NCBI GenBank assembly: GCA_018806915.1
Contig: JAGKQI010000100.1
Span: 2,480,001-2,544,000 of the forward strand
From: Phytophthora colocasiae
Taxonomy: Eukaryota; Oomycota; Peronosporomycetes; Peronosporales; Peronosporaceae
Direction: 5' to 3'
DNA length: 64,000 nucleotides
The notes beneath the pieces were generated by a model. It had not been told where the DNA came from, did no database searches, and worked only from the letters and a program-made list of their open reading frames with translations. Numbering within the stretch: position 1 is the first letter of the stretch; each line of letters opens with the position of its first letter. This document shows, one piece after another, positions 9,125 to 20,506 of the stretch. The translations under genes and the position numbers were made by a program.

Positions 9125-10983
9125 TCATAACGTGTCTGTCTGTCCGTCAGTCCGTCACGCCCCTCTCTACCGAACTGAGCCTCTCGGTTAGCATTTTTTT
9201 TTGGAGCGTGTCTCCATGCATGTCTATACATTTTCCTCCCATCAAAGCAACTGCACCTACTCTATTGACTGGAACCTTCTTTCCAGAAATTACAAAACTA
9301 GCACTGTCCACGTAATTATTCGGACTTATCTGGATTCGAACCTAATCGGATTTTCGAACCTAATAGAACGAACTTAATCGAATCGAACCTAACAAACCGT
9401 GACGAGGAAGTCTGGCGCATAGCAGAGTATAAGTGCCTGACGTGGCTGGCGGAGTATCTGATTTCGAACGGAAAAACGCTACATACGTATGGACTTCCTG
9501 GTCTCGAAACGTACAGCGACGTTTCTGACGAAGTCGCACGCCAGTCTGCGGATCCTATGGATATCGTCGCACAGGAGGTTGCGGCGTACGAACCGGACGA
9601 CCTTGAGAGAACTGCGACGCTTGCGGATCAGATGAACCAGAACCAGAAATACATTTTTGACCAAGTCATCGGAGCTGTACACCACCCAGTCGGTGGACAG
9701 AAGCTGTTTTTTGTGGACGGGCCGGGTGGAACTGGTAAATCGTTCTTGCTGGAGCAGATACTTGCTCATGTCCGTCTTCAGAGAAAAGTGGCGATAGCAG
9801 TGGCTTCCAGTGGAATCGCAGCGACGTTGTTGACAGGAGGACACACAGCACATTCTACATTTCGGATTCCGCTTAAACTGTCCGAGTGTTCAACATGTAG
9901 TCTGACTTGGCAGAGCCAGAAGGCAGAACGGATCCGCAAGGCAAGTTTAATCATCTGGGATGAAGCTCCTATGATGAATCGAGCGTGTTTCGAAGCTGTG
10001 GATCGGTCGTTCCGGGATATTATGAAGAACGATTTGGAGCCATTCTGAGGCAATCTCCTACCGCCAATGGAAACATCTGCTGATCAAGAAGTTGATGATC
10101 CGGATGAGAACAGGCGGAAGCGCAACGTCAACGCGCTTATTGATGCAGTGTATCCTGATGTTGGAGACGACAATCTTCCGGATGACTACTTCGTTGAACG
10201 AGCCATTTTGGCACCAATGAACACAAGTGTGAGGCGAATCAACGACATGGTCTCCGGAACGTTCTATCAGAAGAAACTAAAGAGTACCTCTCTGTTGACA
10301 GTCTCGAAGGTGTTGCGTGATCCAAACATGTTTGAGCCAGAGTTCTTGAGCTCACTGAATTTCTCTGGTATTCAGCCACACCGGATTGTATTGAGTTGAA
10401 CTCCGATCATCAGGATTCGCAACCTGAACAGCGACGCAGGGTTGTGCAATGGAACACGACTTCGAGGTGGTGTCACTGCGTGAGCAAGCATTGAAGCTAC
10501 GATTATGACTGGGCTGTTCAAGGGAAAGCGCGTATTCATTCCGCGCATCATCTTCTACAATGAAGATGACGACAAGGAATTCCCGTTCAAGCTTCGGCGA
10601 AAACAGTTTCCTGTGGTTCCGGCATTTGCGATGACAATCAACAAGGCCCAAGGACAGTCTATCCACGTGGGGATCTACCTCGAGTCCCCTGTGTTCGCGC
10701 ATGGACAGTTGTATGTCGCGTTGTCGAGGGTGACTTCACGGAAGGCGATCAAGATATCCGTGGACCCGGAAGCTATCGACGAGGATGGGAACGTACACAC
10801 CAAGAACATTGTCTATCGAGATCTTCGAGTTCTAAGTGCATATTTTTATGAATAAAATTTCTTACTTTCATGTGGAAAACTTTGAATCATGTAATATTTT
10901 TAATTTCCTGGTCTTTGCGAACCTTACCCAAACTACTGGGACCAACTATAACGCGCTCGCGTAGCGGGCGCCCAGAGCTCTAG
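9125..10983 (+). mobile_element. Helitron-like element 1 (defective)
   Basis: Similarity with the downstream copy begins at TC (9125-9126) and ends at CTAG (10980-10983). The flanks are A before TC and T after CTAG, the canonical Helitron insertion between A and T. A GC-rich hairpin-forming stretch (10953-10980) precedes CTAG. Inside is a PIF1-type helicase remnant. No HUH/Rep domain is visible, so this is a non-autonomous or deleted copy. Length is 1,859 bp. Confidence 0.6.
9399..10855 (+). pseudogene. PIF1-type helicase remnant of Helitron-like element 1
   Basis: Helicase motif I is GPGGTGKSF (near 9721), motif Ia is ASSGIAATLL with GGHTAHS, and motif II is IIWDEAPM (near 9955). The segment that normally carries motif III (GGDFRQ) is missing: motif II runs within about 30 codons into the C-terminal half. 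The C-terminal motifs are present, with INKAQGQS and LYVALSRVTS (near 10640-10740). Several single-base frame breaks separate the parts (near 10048, 10255, 10400, 10490). The protein resembles the helicase domain of Helitron transposases rather than a host PIF1, given the element ends around it. Confidence 0.75.
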
Positions 10984-10998
10984 TCAACTTCAGTAAGA

Positions 10999-12846
10999 TC
11001 ATAACGTGTCTGTCCGTCGGTCACGCCCTTTCCACCGGCCTGAGCCTTTCGAGTGGCATCTGGTGCAAAAGCGTCTCGATACATTTCTATACACTTTTCT
11101 CCTATCAAAGCAGCTGCACCTTACCTTATTGACTGGAACCTTCTTTCCAGAAATTACAAAACTAACTACTGTCCACGTAATTATTCGACTTATCTGGATT
11201 CGAACCTAATCGGATTTTCGAACCTAATAGAACGAACTTAATCGAATCGAACCTAACAAACCGTGACGAGGAAGTCTGGCGCATAGCAGATATAAATTGC
11301 CTGACGTGGCTGGCGGAGTATCTGATTTCGAACGGAAAAACGCTACATACGTATGGACTTCCTGGTCTCGAAACGTACAGCGACGTTTCTGACGAAGTCG
11401 CACGCCAGTCTGCGGATCCTATGGATATCGTCGCACAGGAGGTTGCGGCGTACGAACCGGACGACCTTGAGAGAACTGCGACGCTTGCGGATCAGATGAA
11501 CCAGAACCAGAAATACATTTTTGACCAAGTCATCGGAGCTGTACACCACCCAGTCGGTGGACAGAAGCTGCTTTTGTGGACGGGCCGGTGGAACTGGTAA
11601 ATCGTTCTTGCTGGAGCAGATACTTGCTCATGTCCGTCTTCAGAGAAAAGTGGCGATAGCAGTGGCTTCCAGTGGAATCGCAGCGACGTTGTTGACAGGA
11701 GGACACACAGCACATTCTTACATTTCGGATTCCGCTTAAACTGTCCGAGTGTTCAACATGTAGTCTGACTTGGCAGAGCCAGAAGGCAGAACGGATCCGC
11801 AAGGCAAGTTTAATCATCTGGGATGAAGCTCCTATGATGAATCGAGCGTGTTTCGAAGCTGTGGATCGGTCGTTCCGGATATTATGAAGAACGAGTTGGA
11901 GCCATTCGAGGCAATCTCCTACCGCCAATGGAAACATCTGCTGATCAAGAAGTTGATGATCCGGATGAGAACAGGCGGAAGCGCAACGTCAACGCGCTTA
12001 TTGATGCAGTGTATCCTGATGTTGGAGACGACAATCTTCCGGATGACTACTTCGTTGAACGAGCCATTTTGGCACCAATGAACACAAGTGTGAGGCGAAT
12101 CAACGACATGGTCTCGGAACGTCTATCAGAAGAAACTAAAGAGTACCTCTCTGTTGACAGTCTCGAAGGTGTTGCGGATCCAAACATGTTTGAGCCAGAG
12201 TTCTTGAGCTCACTGAATTTCTCTGGTATTCAGCCACACCGGATTGTATTGAAAGTTGGAACTCCGATCATCAGGATTCGCAACCTGAACAGCGACGCAG
12301 GGTTGTGCAATGGAACACGACTTCGAGTGGTGTCACTGCGTGAGCGAAGCATTGAAGCTACGATTATGACTGGGCCGTTCAAGGAAAGCGCGTATTCATT
12401 CCGCGCATCATCTTCTACAATGAAGATGACGACAAGGAATTCCCGTTCAAGCTTCGGCGAAAACAGTTTCCTGTGGTTCCGGCATTTGCGATGACAATCA
12501 ACAAGGCCCAAGGACAGTCTATCCACGTGGGGATCTACCTCGAGTCCCCTGTGTTCGCGCATGGACAGTTGTATGTCGCGTTGTCGAGGGTGACTTCACG
12601 GAAGGCGATCAAGATAGCCGTGGACCCGGAAGCTATCGACGAGGACGGGAACGTACACACCAAGAACATTGTCTATCGGGGAGATCTTCGAGTTCTAAGT
12701 GCATATTTTATGAATAAAATTTCTTACTTTCATGTGGAAAATCCTTGAATCATGTAATATTTTTAATTTCCTGGTCTTTATGAACCTTACCCAAACTACT
12801 GGGACCAACTATCAGCGCTCATGAAGCGGGCGCCCGCGAGCGCTAG
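10999..12846 (+). mobile_element. Helitron-like element 2, tandem to element 1
   Basis: Same ends as element 1: A-TC at 10999 and CTAG-T at 12843-12847. The 3' hairpin is clear: GCGCTC (12815-12820) pairs with GAGCGC (12838-12843), with an internal palindrome GCGGGCGCCCGC. Only 15 bp separate it from element 1. Length is 1,848 bp. Confidence 0.65.
11262..12748 (+). pseudogene. PIF1-type helicase remnant of Helitron-like element 2
   Basis: Near-identical to the first remnant and with the same internal deletion across motif III, so the deletion predates the duplication. Its breaks differ: Walker A is split by a frame change near 11580, and an extra T near 11717 shifts motif Ia. The middle part (11928-12390) reads through where element 1 is broken. 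C-terminal INKAQGQS and ALSRVTS are intact. Confidence 0.75.
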
Positions 12847-13285
12847 TCATCATAGTTATACGCATTGGTCAATCCCAGCTAAATTTGGATGCCTTGGGCG
12901 ATTGGACATTGGAGCAACTAATCGACGCCTTCGCGATTGGTCAAAAACCAACTTGCTCCAAGTGCTCCAGTGCGGAAGTCTCGTGGTGTGAGTATGTTAT
13001 CCGTGGAGGTACCTGAGAGCAAAGGCGTATTCTTTAACATGTTGTCGTATATTATGAATAAACTGTTTAGACTTAGCATCGCTCAGAAGGCGCCAGCATA
13101 GAAGGCTCTACCGGTGCCTTCGCGGAGGACGCTAAATAACTGCAAGTAAAGACAATAACTGCAAAAGAAGAGGGGCACTTCAGGCCAGTGGTGAGTTGTA
13201 CATTGTAGTGTGCTATGCTGGCTAGCTAACTAACAAAATGCTCGCTGCTGTATGTGGTTAGATTCTACGAGAGTGTTTTGCTATC
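12847..13285. other. Intergenic, no gene seen
   Basis: Between the second Helitron-like element and the Tc1/mariner-type remnant. It holds no supported coding sequence. I looked for terminal inverted repeats matching the far side of the 13.3-15.7 kb pair of remnants and found none convincing. Confidence 0.4.
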
Positions 13286-14412
13286 ATGGAGGTAGCTGTC
13301 ACTCAGCAACATGCGCACCCCAATACTATTCTCCACTGTTTGTACGCTTTCTATGAGCATGGGTTGTCATGAAAGGAGTTTCTCGCGCATTTACCAAGTG
13401 TGAAACGACAATTGGTAACTGGATTCGAGCGTATGAAGCTACAGGAACCGTTGAGCGTGCTCAGACAAGGATAGAACAGAAGTTCACGGCGAATCACCGA
13501 AAGTGGCTTTGTGAGTTCTACAGTGAGCATCCTTTAGCCTACTTGGATGAGGCTCAAGCCGCATTCAGGGACGCGCACAGTATGTCGATCTCAAAGTCGT
13601 CTGTATGGCGCATCATTCATGACTGTGGCCTCACGTGGAAGGTGCTGGAAAGACAAGCGATGCATATTAAGGAGTAGGATGTATTCCGATTTGTCGAGGA
13701 GCTGTCAAACCTTGACTGGAGTCACCACAATCTCGTGTTTTGATGGTAGTTTCCTTTGATAATCGGGGTATGATCAGAAAACGTGGATATTCCATGAAAG
13801 GGCGAAAGCTTTGCGATTCGAGGTGACTTTCAACGCAAGCCGAGGATTTCTGTACTGGCATTTATTGGAGTTAGTGGATTGATCGATAGTTTTGACACTC
13901 AAGGCACATTTGATCGAGTTGAGTTTGTGAAGTGCTGCCAGGACTTTGCATACTCTAAACGTGCAAACGTTCGACAATATCCTGGGTCGAACTCGGTGTG
14001 GATACTGGATGGAGCATCGATTCACCGACACCCTGAAATAATTCACTTTTGCGCAGTATTGAGTCGTTCCTTATTTTTCCTACCGGCTTACTGCCCATTC
14101 TTCAACCCAATCGAGTTCATGTTTGGGTATGTGAAGAGATACTTCCAGCGTCATTACGACGAAAAGAGTGGGCGTGACTTACTACCATTTACCGTGAGAC
14201 TTTTCACTGATTTGAACGATTCGACATGTCAGAGTTTTTGAGCATTGCGGCTGGAAAATGCAAGGCTATTTTGACCCTAATGGCCCCATGGCATCAGAAA
14301 ATCGCCCCCTCCCTTCTCTGTTGGGTGACAATGAACAAGCAAGTGATGACGAAGAATTACTTGGATTTAACCTGGTGTCCGACGATAGCAGCGCAAGCTA
14401 CTCTCGTGATTA
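13286..14412 (+). pseudogene. Tc1/mariner-type (IS630-like) DDE transposase, decayed
   Basis: The frame opens at ATG 13286. A helix-turn-helix region follows (KCETTIGNWIRAYEATG), then a second HTH (SISKSSVWRIIHDCGL). The catalytic core shows VSFDNRGM (first Asp region, near 13750), WILDGASIHRHPE (second Asp, near 14000) and LPAYCPFFNPIEFMFG (Glu, near 14095). Breaks: frame loss near 13366, stop TAG near 13675, frame losses near 13737, 13815 and 14238. The C-terminal tail is acidic. Function in life would be cut-and-paste transposition; this copy cannot encode it. Confidence 0.75.
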
Positions 14413-14485
14413 ACTACTCTTCATGCTCGGTATCTTGAAGGTTTTCCATCACGGAAAACGGGTCAATCACATCAGTGATGGCCAT

Positions 14486-15705
14486 GAGATCAATATCAGC
14501 GAGAAAACTCTCGACTATCGTTCGTTTCGAAATCAGGTTTTTCTTGTGTGATGACAGGCGAAGTCTGAGAGCCTCCCAGATCGTTTAGTATCTCTTCATT
14601 GTCCGCTAGACTGCTATTAACGCAATCTAATGCCATCTCTGCTGACTTGGTGATCCTAGTCAATCGCTCTGCAACCTGCGAATGGGTAGCATTAAGCAAA
14701 TGCACCAAATAAACTGGAGGAGGATCCGCAATTTGTTCCTGCCACGTGGAGCGATTGAGATTCCGTGTGATGTAGTTAGCCCACATTCTCCAAGTAATTG
14801 TCGTTGCCTGGAAACTTGATCACCAGTGGTCCTGTAGTTTTTCAGCAATATCACGGAGTGAAGCCTCAGCGGTAGCACCAGCTCTGTCGGTCTGGGGTCG
14901 GATGCATACAGCCACGAACTCGTCATAGTCCCTTGCCGTTGCGATATCTGAACCATACTCAAAGATTATGAGTATAATTGTCTTCCTTTGATTTCACCAG
15001 CCACTGGTTTCATCTGAACTCGGTCTTGGTATTCACGACAAGATGGCGGCCCGACTTAAACTGCAAGATGTTATACCATTCCGCTGGCTCAGGGTCCTTG
15101 AGCACCCATTGACCTTCCTCCTTTACTGCTCTGCCTTTTATATGACCATGAAACTCTTCCCAAAGAGTCTGCAATATCTCTTGAAAGGTGCTTCCATTTG
15201 CAACAAAGTCGCCTGGCTTCTTCCCACTCTGATCACGTTGACAGACTGTACTCTTGATAACGGGCCGAACAAGAAGCTGAAGAAGTCCGCGCTTCCGCAT
15301 ATTCTGCTCTTCTCTAGACGGCTGAACTTCTCGGTCTTGGCCATCGATATTTGCTTGTAGTGGGAGGCTGGAGGCGACACAGCTTGTGAAGGAGACGGAG
15401 GAAAGGTTGGGGCTGCTGGAGCGGGAGATGGTGACGACGGCACTGAATGTTCTGGTGCTTTAGGCGGTGTGAGCTGAGCTACCGCTTCCACCTGCACAGT
15501 CTGCGTCCATTTAGACGTGTTTCTGACCCGTAAGCGCGCTGGGACTATCGCTTGATGAAGAACGTGGCCGATGTACGGTGCTCCCTATTGCTTCAAGATG
15601 TGCTGTACGTACTGGAAGGTGTCGGGACCCTTGATAAGGCAACGCACGAGCCCGTGCACGAGCTGAGCTCCTTCGGCGTGATCTGCCAGCGTTCGCGCTG
15701 TCCAT
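14486..15705 (-). pseudogene. Unrecognised decayed gene, convergent with the transposase
   Basis: Minus-strand coding-like pieces in three frames. They comprise a Pro/Ala/Ser-rich stretch (15497-15350), a conserved-looking piece with LWEEFHGHIKGRAVKEEGQW and LQFKSGRHLVVNTKTEFR (15230-15010), and a C-terminal piece with MWANYITRNLNRSTW and a helical tail (14786-14500). Stops and frame changes separate them. I do not recognise the family. Its position tail-to-tail with the transposase suggests that both may belong to one two-gene DNA element, but no terminal repeats were found to prove it. Confidence 0.4.
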
Positions 15706-15858
15706 GGTAGTGCAACCGCACGCAACTTCGAGATTGAACTCAACCTATGTTATTTCTTGAGTTAAGATAGTTGGGCGATTTGCTAGGCGATTGGGCAGGG
15801 GCGATTGATGAATCGCTCAATCCAATTTGGAGTAGAACCCACAATACAAGTAAGAAGA

Positions 15859-17334
15859 CTAAGCCGTCTGGTTGTAGTACACCGTGTCCTGGAACTCGGC
15901 GTCGCAGTACGGGAACAGCGTGTCCGAGTCGGACGGGAAGAAGAGGTTCTTGCCGGCCGTGTACGTCGAATAGCAGCCAAGCACAGTGCACACGACGATG
16001 ACGACGCCAGCACCAAACTTCTCGTACAGCGGCACGTGTTCCCACGTCTTAATGAGGTAGAAGATCGTTGGCAGGACGATGCAGTTGGCCGTGATAGCCG
16101 ACGCGCCCACAAAATCGACGAAATCGGAAAAGTGGTCCTTGAACAGAATCGACAGGATCACCAGCACGACGATGATAGCTAGACGCAGCACGATGTACTT
16201 GATGGCGTTGGCGCCGCGGTACTCTGCCGCCTCCAGCTCGTGGTTGTTGTTGATCTCACCCGTGAGAGGGAAAACGGACGTCCGCGAACGGCGACTGGAG
16301 GCGACGCTCACACGGGAGACTTCACTTGCCTTGGCCAGGTCACCCACGGGGGTGCCGGTCTCCTGGTAGCCGATGGCGTTCTCAATATCGTCCGACGGCT
16401 TCTTGTGCATGCCCAGCACGAGACGCTCAGCGATGTAGAAGGCCGGGTTAATGAGCACGGAGAAGGCAATGGTGACGTGCATCTGCATGGCCAGGTATGC
16501 CAATACGACGGTGCCCCATTTGGGAGCAAAACCCAGCGACGTGAGACCCGTGGCGGCGTCCGGGTAGATGACGTACAACAGGTTACCCGAGACCTGGCAG
16601 CCAACCGAGAAGTACGGCACGAAACCGAGGATCAGCAGCATACACATGATGAACACCATCGTCACGGTCACGACGCGGGGCATACGGGTGGGGTCCGAGT
16701 GTTGACGCTGCACGTCGGACAGAACGATTCCAGCACCGAAGCCCATGGCAAGAGATCCAAAGGCACCGATAACCTGGTCAAGACTAAGCTCAGGAGATGG
16801 CACGGACGGGTGGTCGCGCATGCCGTGGGCCACGATGGCGATACCCAGGGAGTCGGCGATGAGCGTTCCCATGCAACCGGCGAAGGCGGCGCCAGCACCT
16901 TCCTTCAGGGTGGGCACCAGTGCGAGCGGCAGTACTGTGATGGTCATGAGGACGATCCACGTCGTGGTGTCCCAAGCATCGGGGAATAGGCCGTCTAGCA
17001 AACCACCACCGAGCACCAGGAAGACGCACGGCATGAGCAGACAGGAGCCCATTTGAGAGACGACGCACAGCCAACGACCGGTCTTGCCCATGCACCACTC
17101 ACCGAGGTCACTGAAGGTGTTGACGGAGTTGGGTGCCAGTAGAAGCACCTTGGACATGGCCACGGAAGCGTAGATGTTGGCGAGCGCCATGAAGACGGTG
17201 GCCAAGAAACCGAGCACCGGACCGGCGCGCGCGAAATTGGCCGGCATACTCAGCGTGCCGACGCCGCACATGCAGCAAAAGAGACTGAAGGAGAACTTGG
17301 CGTCCTCGAACGTGAAAAACGGCTGCTTCGCCAT
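15859..17334 (-). CDS. Amino acid/auxin permease family (AAAP) transporter, 491 aa
   Basis: An unbroken gene, chosen to start at the ATG complement 17332-17334 (MAKQPFF) in an ACCATGG context. The frame is open 101 codons further upstream, but that part looks non-coding. About 11 hydrophobic segments are visible. The first contains the family-typical GVGTLSMP (residues 24-31), with later segments near 38-65, 86-112, 125-142, 150-170, 186-206, 222-245, 272-297, and after a polar loop (about 306-378) three or four more. AAAP proteins are plasma-membrane or vacuolar H+-coupled amino-acid carriers; the substrate cannot be told. The last residues are polar. Its neighbours are unrelated and it looks like a functional host gene. 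Confidence 0.88.
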   Translation of the reverse strand: MAKQPFFTFEDAKFSFSLFCCMCGVGTLSMPANFARAGPVLGFLATVFMALANIYASVAMSKVLLLAPNSVNTFSDLGEWCMGKTGRWLCVVSQMGSCLLMPCVFLVLGGGLLDGLFPDAWDTTTWIVLMTITVLPLALVPTLKEGAGAAFAGCMGTLIADSLGIAIVAHGMRDHPSVPSPELSLDQVIGAFGSLAMGFGAGIVLSDVQRQHSDPTRMPRVVTVTMVFIMCMLLILGFVPYFSVGCQVSGNLLYVIYPDAATGLTSLGFAPKWGTVVLAYLAMQMHVTIAFSVLINPAFYIAERLVLGMHKKPSDDIENAIGYQETGTPVGDLAKASEVSRVSVASSRRSRTSVFPLTGEINNNHELEAAEYRGANAIKYIVLRLAIIVVLVILSILFKDHFSDFVDFVGASAITANCIVLPTIFYLIKTWEHVPLYEKFGAGVVIVVCTVLGCYSTYTAGKNLFFPSDSDTLFPYCDAEFQDTVYYNQTA

Positions 17335-18200
17335 GGTCGAAAGCGGTCGAAAAGCTGTTGCGAGGCTGGGTGGGACTTGGAGACTGCGCGATGGACAGCC
17401 AAATTCAAAGTGAGCAAAGGTTGCGGGGCCCGGTCCGCTGCTGCGTGAGCGAGTTGGCCGGCGGAAACCGTGGCTGCTCTTGCGCGCGCACGCAGCACGG
17501 CCACCGAATAACCTTCGCGTTGCCGAAAGTCTGGATACGGCGCAGGTATACGGATGACAAGACGTGCAGAGACCTTCCGAGGCAAGGACATGAGAAGGGG
17601 ACCCGTAGCGATGTTGGGATGCAACGCACCGGTACAAATTGCATCACAACAAGCCCTTTTTCGGCTGGAGTTCCGCTTTGTGATCCCAGTCCCTTGACAC
17701 GGGCGTTGCACCGCGCTTGAGCGCCGCCTGCTCTGCGTTTCTCCGGATTGCGACGCGAAGGCTGAAAGAGGGCTCTTCTCGACGCCGTTAAAAGCTACAG
17801 CACCGTCCACCGATTTAATCAAGTCAAGACGATGTTGCCGGCGGTGATCGTGTAGCTAAAACTCTTTGTGTAAATTTACATGGAGATATCTTCACATGGG
17901 CATGTAGGATGTGTACATACATCGATGTATGGTGGGTGCGGACTACCGAGTACTGGAAGCCGGAAATCGAGTACACATACCGGTTACCGACAATACCGCC
18001 AGCGCCAGCCGAAACCCGAGTTCACATCGGTAGAATTCCAAGTACAATGGCAGAATTCCGAGTGCAAAAAATTGGCGGGAAAAAAGTACAAGGGAAACCT
18101 GGCAGAATGGCGAGTGCAGGGCGGGTTTGCCGCAAAGAACTAACGTTAGTCAGCCATAACGAAGCATTCATTAATTTAACTCATTCATTGTCCGTATTAC
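17335..18200. other. Upstream region of the transporter and intergenic
   Basis: No supported gene. The part nearest 17335 is GC-rich with long chance open frames, typical of oomycete 5' regions. From 17880 it is lower in complexity, with scattered related strings (CAGAATTCCGAGTGC-like). Confidence 0.4.
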
Positions 18201-18800
18201 TGGGGTTTAAGCCCGCGTGCTCCGCACACGGAGCGTTAAACCGCCAGCCTAAGCCCGCTCCGGCTTCGCCTTCGCTTGATCCGTCGACAGCGCTGGGGTT
18301 TAAGCCCGTGTGCTTCGCACACGGAGCATTAAACCACCAGCCAGCGTTCTCCACCGCGCTTGTCCTCTCTCTGCTGTCCTTTACTGCCCAGCTACGCGCT
18401 CCGCGCGATCCCAGCCACCCCTAGCGGCTCGCTATGCTCGCGAGTACAGACCCTAAGCCCGCTCCGGCTTCGCCTGCGCTTGATCCGTCGACAGCGCTGG
18501 GGTTTAAGCCCGCGTGCTCCGCACACGGAGCGTTAAACCGCCAGCCTAAGCCCGCTCCGGCTTCGCCTGCGCTTGATCCGTCGACAGCGCTGGGGTTTAA
18601 GCCCGTGTGCTTCGCACACGGAGCATTAAACCACCAGCCAGCGTTCTCCACCGCGCTTGTCCTCTCTCTGCTGCCCTTTACAACCCACCTGCGCGCTGCG
18701 CGCGATCCCAGCCACCCCTAGCGGCTCGCTACGCTCGCGAGTGCAGACCCTAAGCCCGCTCCGGCTTCGCCTTCGCTTGATCCATCGGCGTGCTCCGCCG
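18201..18800. repeat. GC-rich tandem repeat, 297-bp units with 93-bp subrepeats
   Basis: The string TGGGGTTTAAGCCCG starts at 18201, 18294, 18498 and 18591. Subunits are therefore 93 bp and the higher-order unit is 297 bp, about two full units plus a partial third near 18720-18790. Each subunit has short perfect hairpins such as CGTGTGCTTCGCACACG. Open frames across it follow from the repeat length being a multiple of three and are not taken as genes. Confidence 0.85.
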
Positions 18801-19028
18801 CGCTTGTTCTCGAGTCGTTGTGAGCTAGTAAAACCGCAAAAGTACCGGTACGAACTGACCTCAATTCGTTTTGCAAAACCTCTCAAAGTCGGTTGGTGTA
18901 CTCGGCACTGGTACCGTATTTGTCGGATCGAGTGAGACAACTTTTAATGGCCATTTTCAAGTCATAAAAAAACCTCAAAGGTTTTTTTTTTTTGCATGCG
19001 TCGACTGCCATCCATCCCATTTCTCGTA

Positions 19029-20506
19029 ATGCCGCGCAGGCCGAAGAACAAGAATAAAATCAAGTACAAGGTAAGCGCAAAAATACTGTAAATCCTCCGT
19101 TTATTATGCTTACTCTTAATACGCAGGGTGCTTGTGCGGTAGAGGGTGAGCGGGCCGTTGATGCAGCTGGTCGGCTGAGGGTCAGCCGCTAGACCATCTA
19201 TCGCTGGCGTAAGTCAAAGGCACAGCTCTGCTCTGTGGCTGCCTCCGCCCCGAACAAGTACTTTGCTCCGTCCTCATCGCCCAGAAGGCAATACGTCCTT
19301 TTTCCTGAGCTTGAAGCCGAGTACGTGTTGACTTTATTGTTTTAATGCTGCTCAATTGTACTAATGTTATTTACTACAGGTTAATAAAATGGATAACGCT
19401 GATGAGAAAGACACGAGGACTGTGTGTCACTACGAAGTGCATTGTGCTGATGATTGGCAAGTTCGACGCTGCCTTCTCAGCAGCCAGAACGAATGTTGCA
19501 CTACTATCTTGGTGCACACGCTTTTTGAAGCGTAACAGATTTTCTGTTAGGCGCATCACTCACAAAGGTAGAAAACTGCGGGAGAACATGCAGGTACTTA
19601 AATTACATTTATTGATCATAAGTAATTATCAACTAAAACTTGTTTTAGGAAATTGCGAACTCATTTTCTAGGTCGATCAACTTTGCTGTTGAAGAAGATG
19701 GGAATCTTTCCACTGTCTTACAGAACGCAAGACCGGTATGGCAACCTCTTCAACATGGATCAAACGGGCTTGGGGATTGATAACCGGGCCGTTTAACAAT
19801 CGATTTTAAAGGAGCAAAGACAGTAGACGTGGTACAAGGGATGGAAAATGGATCTCGCTGTAGCGTCTTCCTGTGCGCGTCAGCCACGGGGATAAACTCC
19901 AGCCTTTATTGTGTTTGCGGGCGTGCCTGGAGGGCCAGTATATCAAGAGGTTTCGAGCCCCAGCTAAGGGCCATCCTGGTGTCGTCCATACGACCCAAGC
20001 AAAGGCCTTTTGTGACCATGCTACAATGCTAAAGTGGATCGACGAGGTTTGTATTTAATCTCTTTTATTTAGTACCTTTAAAACTAAAATTGGTGTGTGT
20101 GTGTGACTAGGTTTGGACGCCTTCAACACAAGGCTGCCGCATGCTGCTGCTGGACAGCTTAAAGGTCCACAAGATGGACAGCGTAAAAACCTCTCTTGAG
20201 GAGTGCTGTACTGAGGTCCAGTACATTCCTCCAGGGATTACCGGCCTCAGTCAGCCGATGGATGTGAGCGTTATGCATTCATTTAAAAGCATCGTTCAGT
20301 ACGTGCTTTTTTAAAAAGCTTTTTTACTTCATCGTTGTTCTAACAATGTACACTACGCAGGGATCTTTATCGACGCTGGCACATCGACAACCCCTTTGCG
20401 TCAAATGCTAGTGAGCATCGCCTTCTACTGTCGAAGATGATTGGGGAGGCGTGGGAGATGATCTCCGCTGAAACGATAATTGGAGGCTTTCAAAAGGCAG
20501 GACATA
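19029..20506 (+). pseudogene. Spliced pogo-like transposase, outer copy (continues at 21598-21688)
   Basis: Opens at ATG 19029 with a very basic MPRRPKN start. Five introns with GT...AG ends are visible: 19071-19126, 19321-19379, 19594-19648, 20047-20110 and 20299-20360 (55-64 nt). Exon products include an HTH with TIYRWRKSKAQL, a second DNA-binding region, and DDE_1-type catalytic pieces LLLDSLKVHKM (near 20145) and IPPGITGLSQPMDV (near 20225). The HTH has a TAG where the inner copy has TCG (about 19192), and small indels occur elsewhere. The last codons lie beyond the inner insertion, at 21598-21688. Confidence 0.75.

Noticed and set aside
9399..10855. Host PIF1 DNA helicase gene
   Set aside because: It is duplicated in tandem with Helitron-type ends, lacks motif III and has several frame breaks.
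12847..15830. Terminal inverted repeats around the Tc1/mariner-type remnant (TTGGGCGATT near 12893 and 15772)
   Set aside because: The shared string is in direct, not inverted, orientation and too short.
17335..17637. 101-codon N-terminal extension of the amino-acid transporter
   Set aside because: The sequence is low in complexity and unlike a transporter start; the ATG at 17334 has a good context and begins the family-typical region.
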